From assembly GCA_037074765.1 (NCBI GenBank), contig JBAMDO010000327.1:1-43192 (forward strand): a stretch of 43,192 nt of DNA, in the 5' to 3' direction. The translations under genes were made by a program, and so were the position numbers. Below, piece after piece: positions 40,877-43,192 of the stretch. The notes under the pieces were generated by a model. That model saw only the letters and a program-made list of their open reading frames with translations. It was not told the DNA's origin and did no database searches. Every line of letters begins with the position of its first letter. The first letter of the stretch is position 1. The stretch is from Mansonella perstans (Eukaryota; Nematoda; Chromadorea; Rhabditida; Onchocercidae).

Positions 40877-42321
40877 AAATTTTGGAAAGAGTGATTTCGG
40901 TTAGATGAAAGCGTCATAGTTTGATTTTTTCAAATGTTCATTTACATTTCTGAACAGTAGAGTTTTGCTGTTTGCGTCCACGCAATGTGTAAAAACATTT
41001 ATCTGGAATGGCTGAATGAAATGAAAATTGATTTGTAAAAATAAAATTACATTATTCTGATCTTTTACCGTTTTTCAGCTCAACCATTTCAAAGGAAATG
41101 TTTCACCAAAAAAAAATCCTTTGATTTGCACACAAGCATGGTTCTTTGACGGAACGAAAAAATACGTCCGGACATATTTTATCAAAATATTTGAAAGAGA
41201 AATTTTTGACCTGAAATTGAAATGAGAGTGCAATAGCAAAAATCGGCTTTTCAAACATCTGATACTTAATTTCTTTCATCTTTTTTTTTATTTGAATTTA
41301 TATAAATGCTCTAAAGTTCAGAAATGTGGACACTTGCAAATGAACCTAATTGCATTGTATCTTTTGACTTTGGTTCAGATGACTGCAGCTGATATTCAGG
41401 TATCTTTGCTTATGTGTCACTGTGTCTAGAATCCACTGTTTTAAGTATCCTCATCAATCAGGTCATTTTTACCTGTCCATTAATCTTAAATCTTATTAGT
41501 GGCTTTGGTTCAGATAACTTTTTTCTTTTTATTACACTAATTATTTTGAATTGATTTTTGATGAAAATGCAAAGGACCATAAAACTACTTTTCGATTTAA
41601 TTTAGGAACGATTAATGATAAGAAGTGGTCTGTAGTCGCTATTTTTTGCACGAAACAATGCATTTCCAGAAGGATAATGTACACAAAACAACAAGTATAG
41701 TGTGGAGCAAAAATAATTTACAAAAAGTAAGTAAACAGTTCACAAAAACAATTTGCGATAAATGAACAAATAATTCGAAAAAATAATTCACAAAAAAAAA
41801 AAAAAATACAAATAATTCATAAAAATATTATCTTTTCTGCTTAAAAAATGAACTTATTTAAATCATGTAAAACACGCACATAATTTAATCCATTTTGATA
41901 AATTTAAATTGAAATTATATTTGGATGAAAATATTAAATTTAGAGAAACAGATCCGTAATAACTTTTTTTTACAAAACTAGTAGTTTCCAACACTTCTCA
42001 ATTTACAATAATTCTTTCTTTTCATTCTGCTGTTTCCATTTTTCAATTCTCATTGCCACTCAAATGAAAATGTGGTCTAGAGTTAATATAACTTGATAGC
42101 AGTTTGCGAAATTCAAAATATTTTTTAGACATATGCAAATTCAGTTTGAACGTCTAAAATTTTTGATTCACTCAGAAATCAAAAAAGAAATTTTTCCATC
42201 AAAAACAAACAATATAAGAAATATTTTAAAAGCCATCAACAAATAAAACAAAGTTAAATATCAATAAAGAGGAATACAGATAACATTGTTAATCGAAACA
42301 AACTTGACTGAAATTTTCGTT

Positions 42322-43192
42322 TTATACATTTGGAGCCATTAGTGTTACCAGCGGTATTACAGCGCACGCAACAGCCAATTCCATATAAAAATAATCAGGA
42401 TCGACTATAGAAATCACATGTTAACGAATAAGTCGATAAAAAAAAGTGTACTGCTAACAGAAACAATTCTGATATTTCTATCTTCTGTTTCCATCAATTC
42501 TTGAATTACAGTGAGATCTACAGTTAATATAACTTGACAAAAGTTAGAAAATTCTGCTTGGTACAAGTGACCAGTGCTAATTTGATTCTCATATTTTTCG
42601 AAATTATTTCATTGTTGATCCCATAGTCAAAATTATTGATTCAAAATAAACAGAAATACTTACAAGGTTCGCTCATTAGGGCATCGTTCAGTAGCTCTGA
42701 TTCAATCTTCAAGTAAGAAGACAAAAAAAGGCGACGATGGGTATCCGACAGGGCACGAAATGTTTCTAATAGCACACTAGCAACTGCTGTGCTCGAGGAG
42801 ATATCCCATTGATATAAAATCTAAATTTAACGGAATCTAAAGAATTCTGAGAATTCTGAAGGTAATCACTCAACTCATATTTCTGTGTATTTATAGCAAA
42901 ACTTGTAGTGTTTCTTAAATTATCAGTGACAAGCATTTTATTGCTGTTAAAAATTAGAAGTGAGTCAAAACTATCTTTTCTGCAACGCAGTGCTCCTAAA
43001 AAACCAAATTGTAGTTAAAAATTTATTCAGAAAACATGTAATCCAATAGTCTCAATAACTTCAATTTGGGAGGTTGTTAGTAAAACTTGTTCATAAACAT
43101 ACCGAATGAATGAGTTGCGCCGCTTCTTCTTGATGGCCATTCACTATTCGAGCATGCATTGCAATATGAGTAAGTTCTGGTCGAAGAGCCAA
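42322..43192 (-). CDS. C-terminal exons of an unidentified helical protein (partial)
   Basis: Three minus-strand exons join in phase: 43192-43103 (open at the window edge), 42820-42664 and 42404-42322, ending in TAA. The 109 residues visible start LALRPELTHIAMHARIVNG, continue HQEEAAQLIHS, and contain paired amphipathic helices in the style of TPR or other alpha-solenoid repeats. The protein ends YMELAVACAVIPLVTLMAPN, a hydrophobic stretch that could be a buried helix or a membrane anchor. Splice sites are good: TCG then GTATGT, CCTT then GTAAGT, acceptors AATTTAG and TTCTATAG. I do not recognise the family. The N-terminal part lies to the right of the window. Confidence 0.75.

Larger units (their letters stand above)
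39306..42321. other. Convergent spacer right of the tetraspanin
   Basis: About 3 kb. It holds short direct repeats (39799-39878), a degenerate coding-like frame (40280-40876) and very AT-rich DNA with A and T runs around 41690-41900. No intact gene was identified. The poly(A) site of the minus-strand gene at the right edge should be in here but no perfect signal lies close to its stop. Confidence 0.55.

Overview
The window is AT-rich, intron-rich eukaryotic DNA with nematode-style genes. Acceptors are mostly TTTCAG or TTTTAG, exons are short, introns run from about 60 bp to 2.2 kb, and there is a two-pore K+ channel of the nematode TWK type. Local complexity and gene set point to a parasitic (probably clade III, filarial-like) nematode. 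I infer this from style and cannot name a species. No bacterial operons, rRNA, tRNA or CRISPR arrays were seen.

Layout, left to right: 1-3697, no gene recognised. 3698-7382 (+), complete 13-exon AP-2 clathrin-adaptor mu subunit (dpy-23/apm-2 orthologue, 437 aa). 7383-9037, 3' UTR and spacer with short tandem repeats and an isolated GOLD-like ORF. 9038-13404 (+), complete 12-exon TWK two-pore potassium channel (535 aa). 13405-18862, gene-poor convergent spacer. 18863-22317 (-), tubulin cofactor E-like protein (TBCEL/coel-1; LRRs plus ubiquitin-like domain, last few codons unresolved). 22318-26064, divergent spacer. 26105-29031 (+), complete 9-exon ULK3-type kinase with two MIT repeats (482 aa). 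29032-32617, spacer. 32618-38079, or 39305 with an alternative tail (+), a tetraspanin with very long introns. 39306-42321, spacer with a degenerate importin-13-like frame. 42322-43192 (-), C-terminal exons of an unidentified helical protein that continues beyond the window.

The genes are separately promoted and do not form an operon. Their roles are general cell biology: endocytosis, K+ leak, microtubule and tubulin turnover, autophagy or Hedgehog-type kinase signalling, and membrane organisation.

The most unusual locus is the tetraspanin. Just upstream of the exon for the last large-loop cysteine and the start of TM4 (37674-37757) lies a second, intact, phase-0/phase-0 exon (37531-37608). 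It encodes an equivalent segment and shares 34 identical bases across the splice donor, so it looks like a duplicated, mutually exclusive exon. Intron 4 also holds degraded or cryptic large-loop-like exons carrying CCG-type motifs, and a distant acidic tail exon (39205-39305) is phase-compatible. Together these suggest a tetraspanin whose large extracellular loop and tail are, or were, diversified by alternative exons. Other notable points are a 9-nt microexon in AP-2 mu, a 21-nt exon in the TWK gene, and two likely GC-AG introns.
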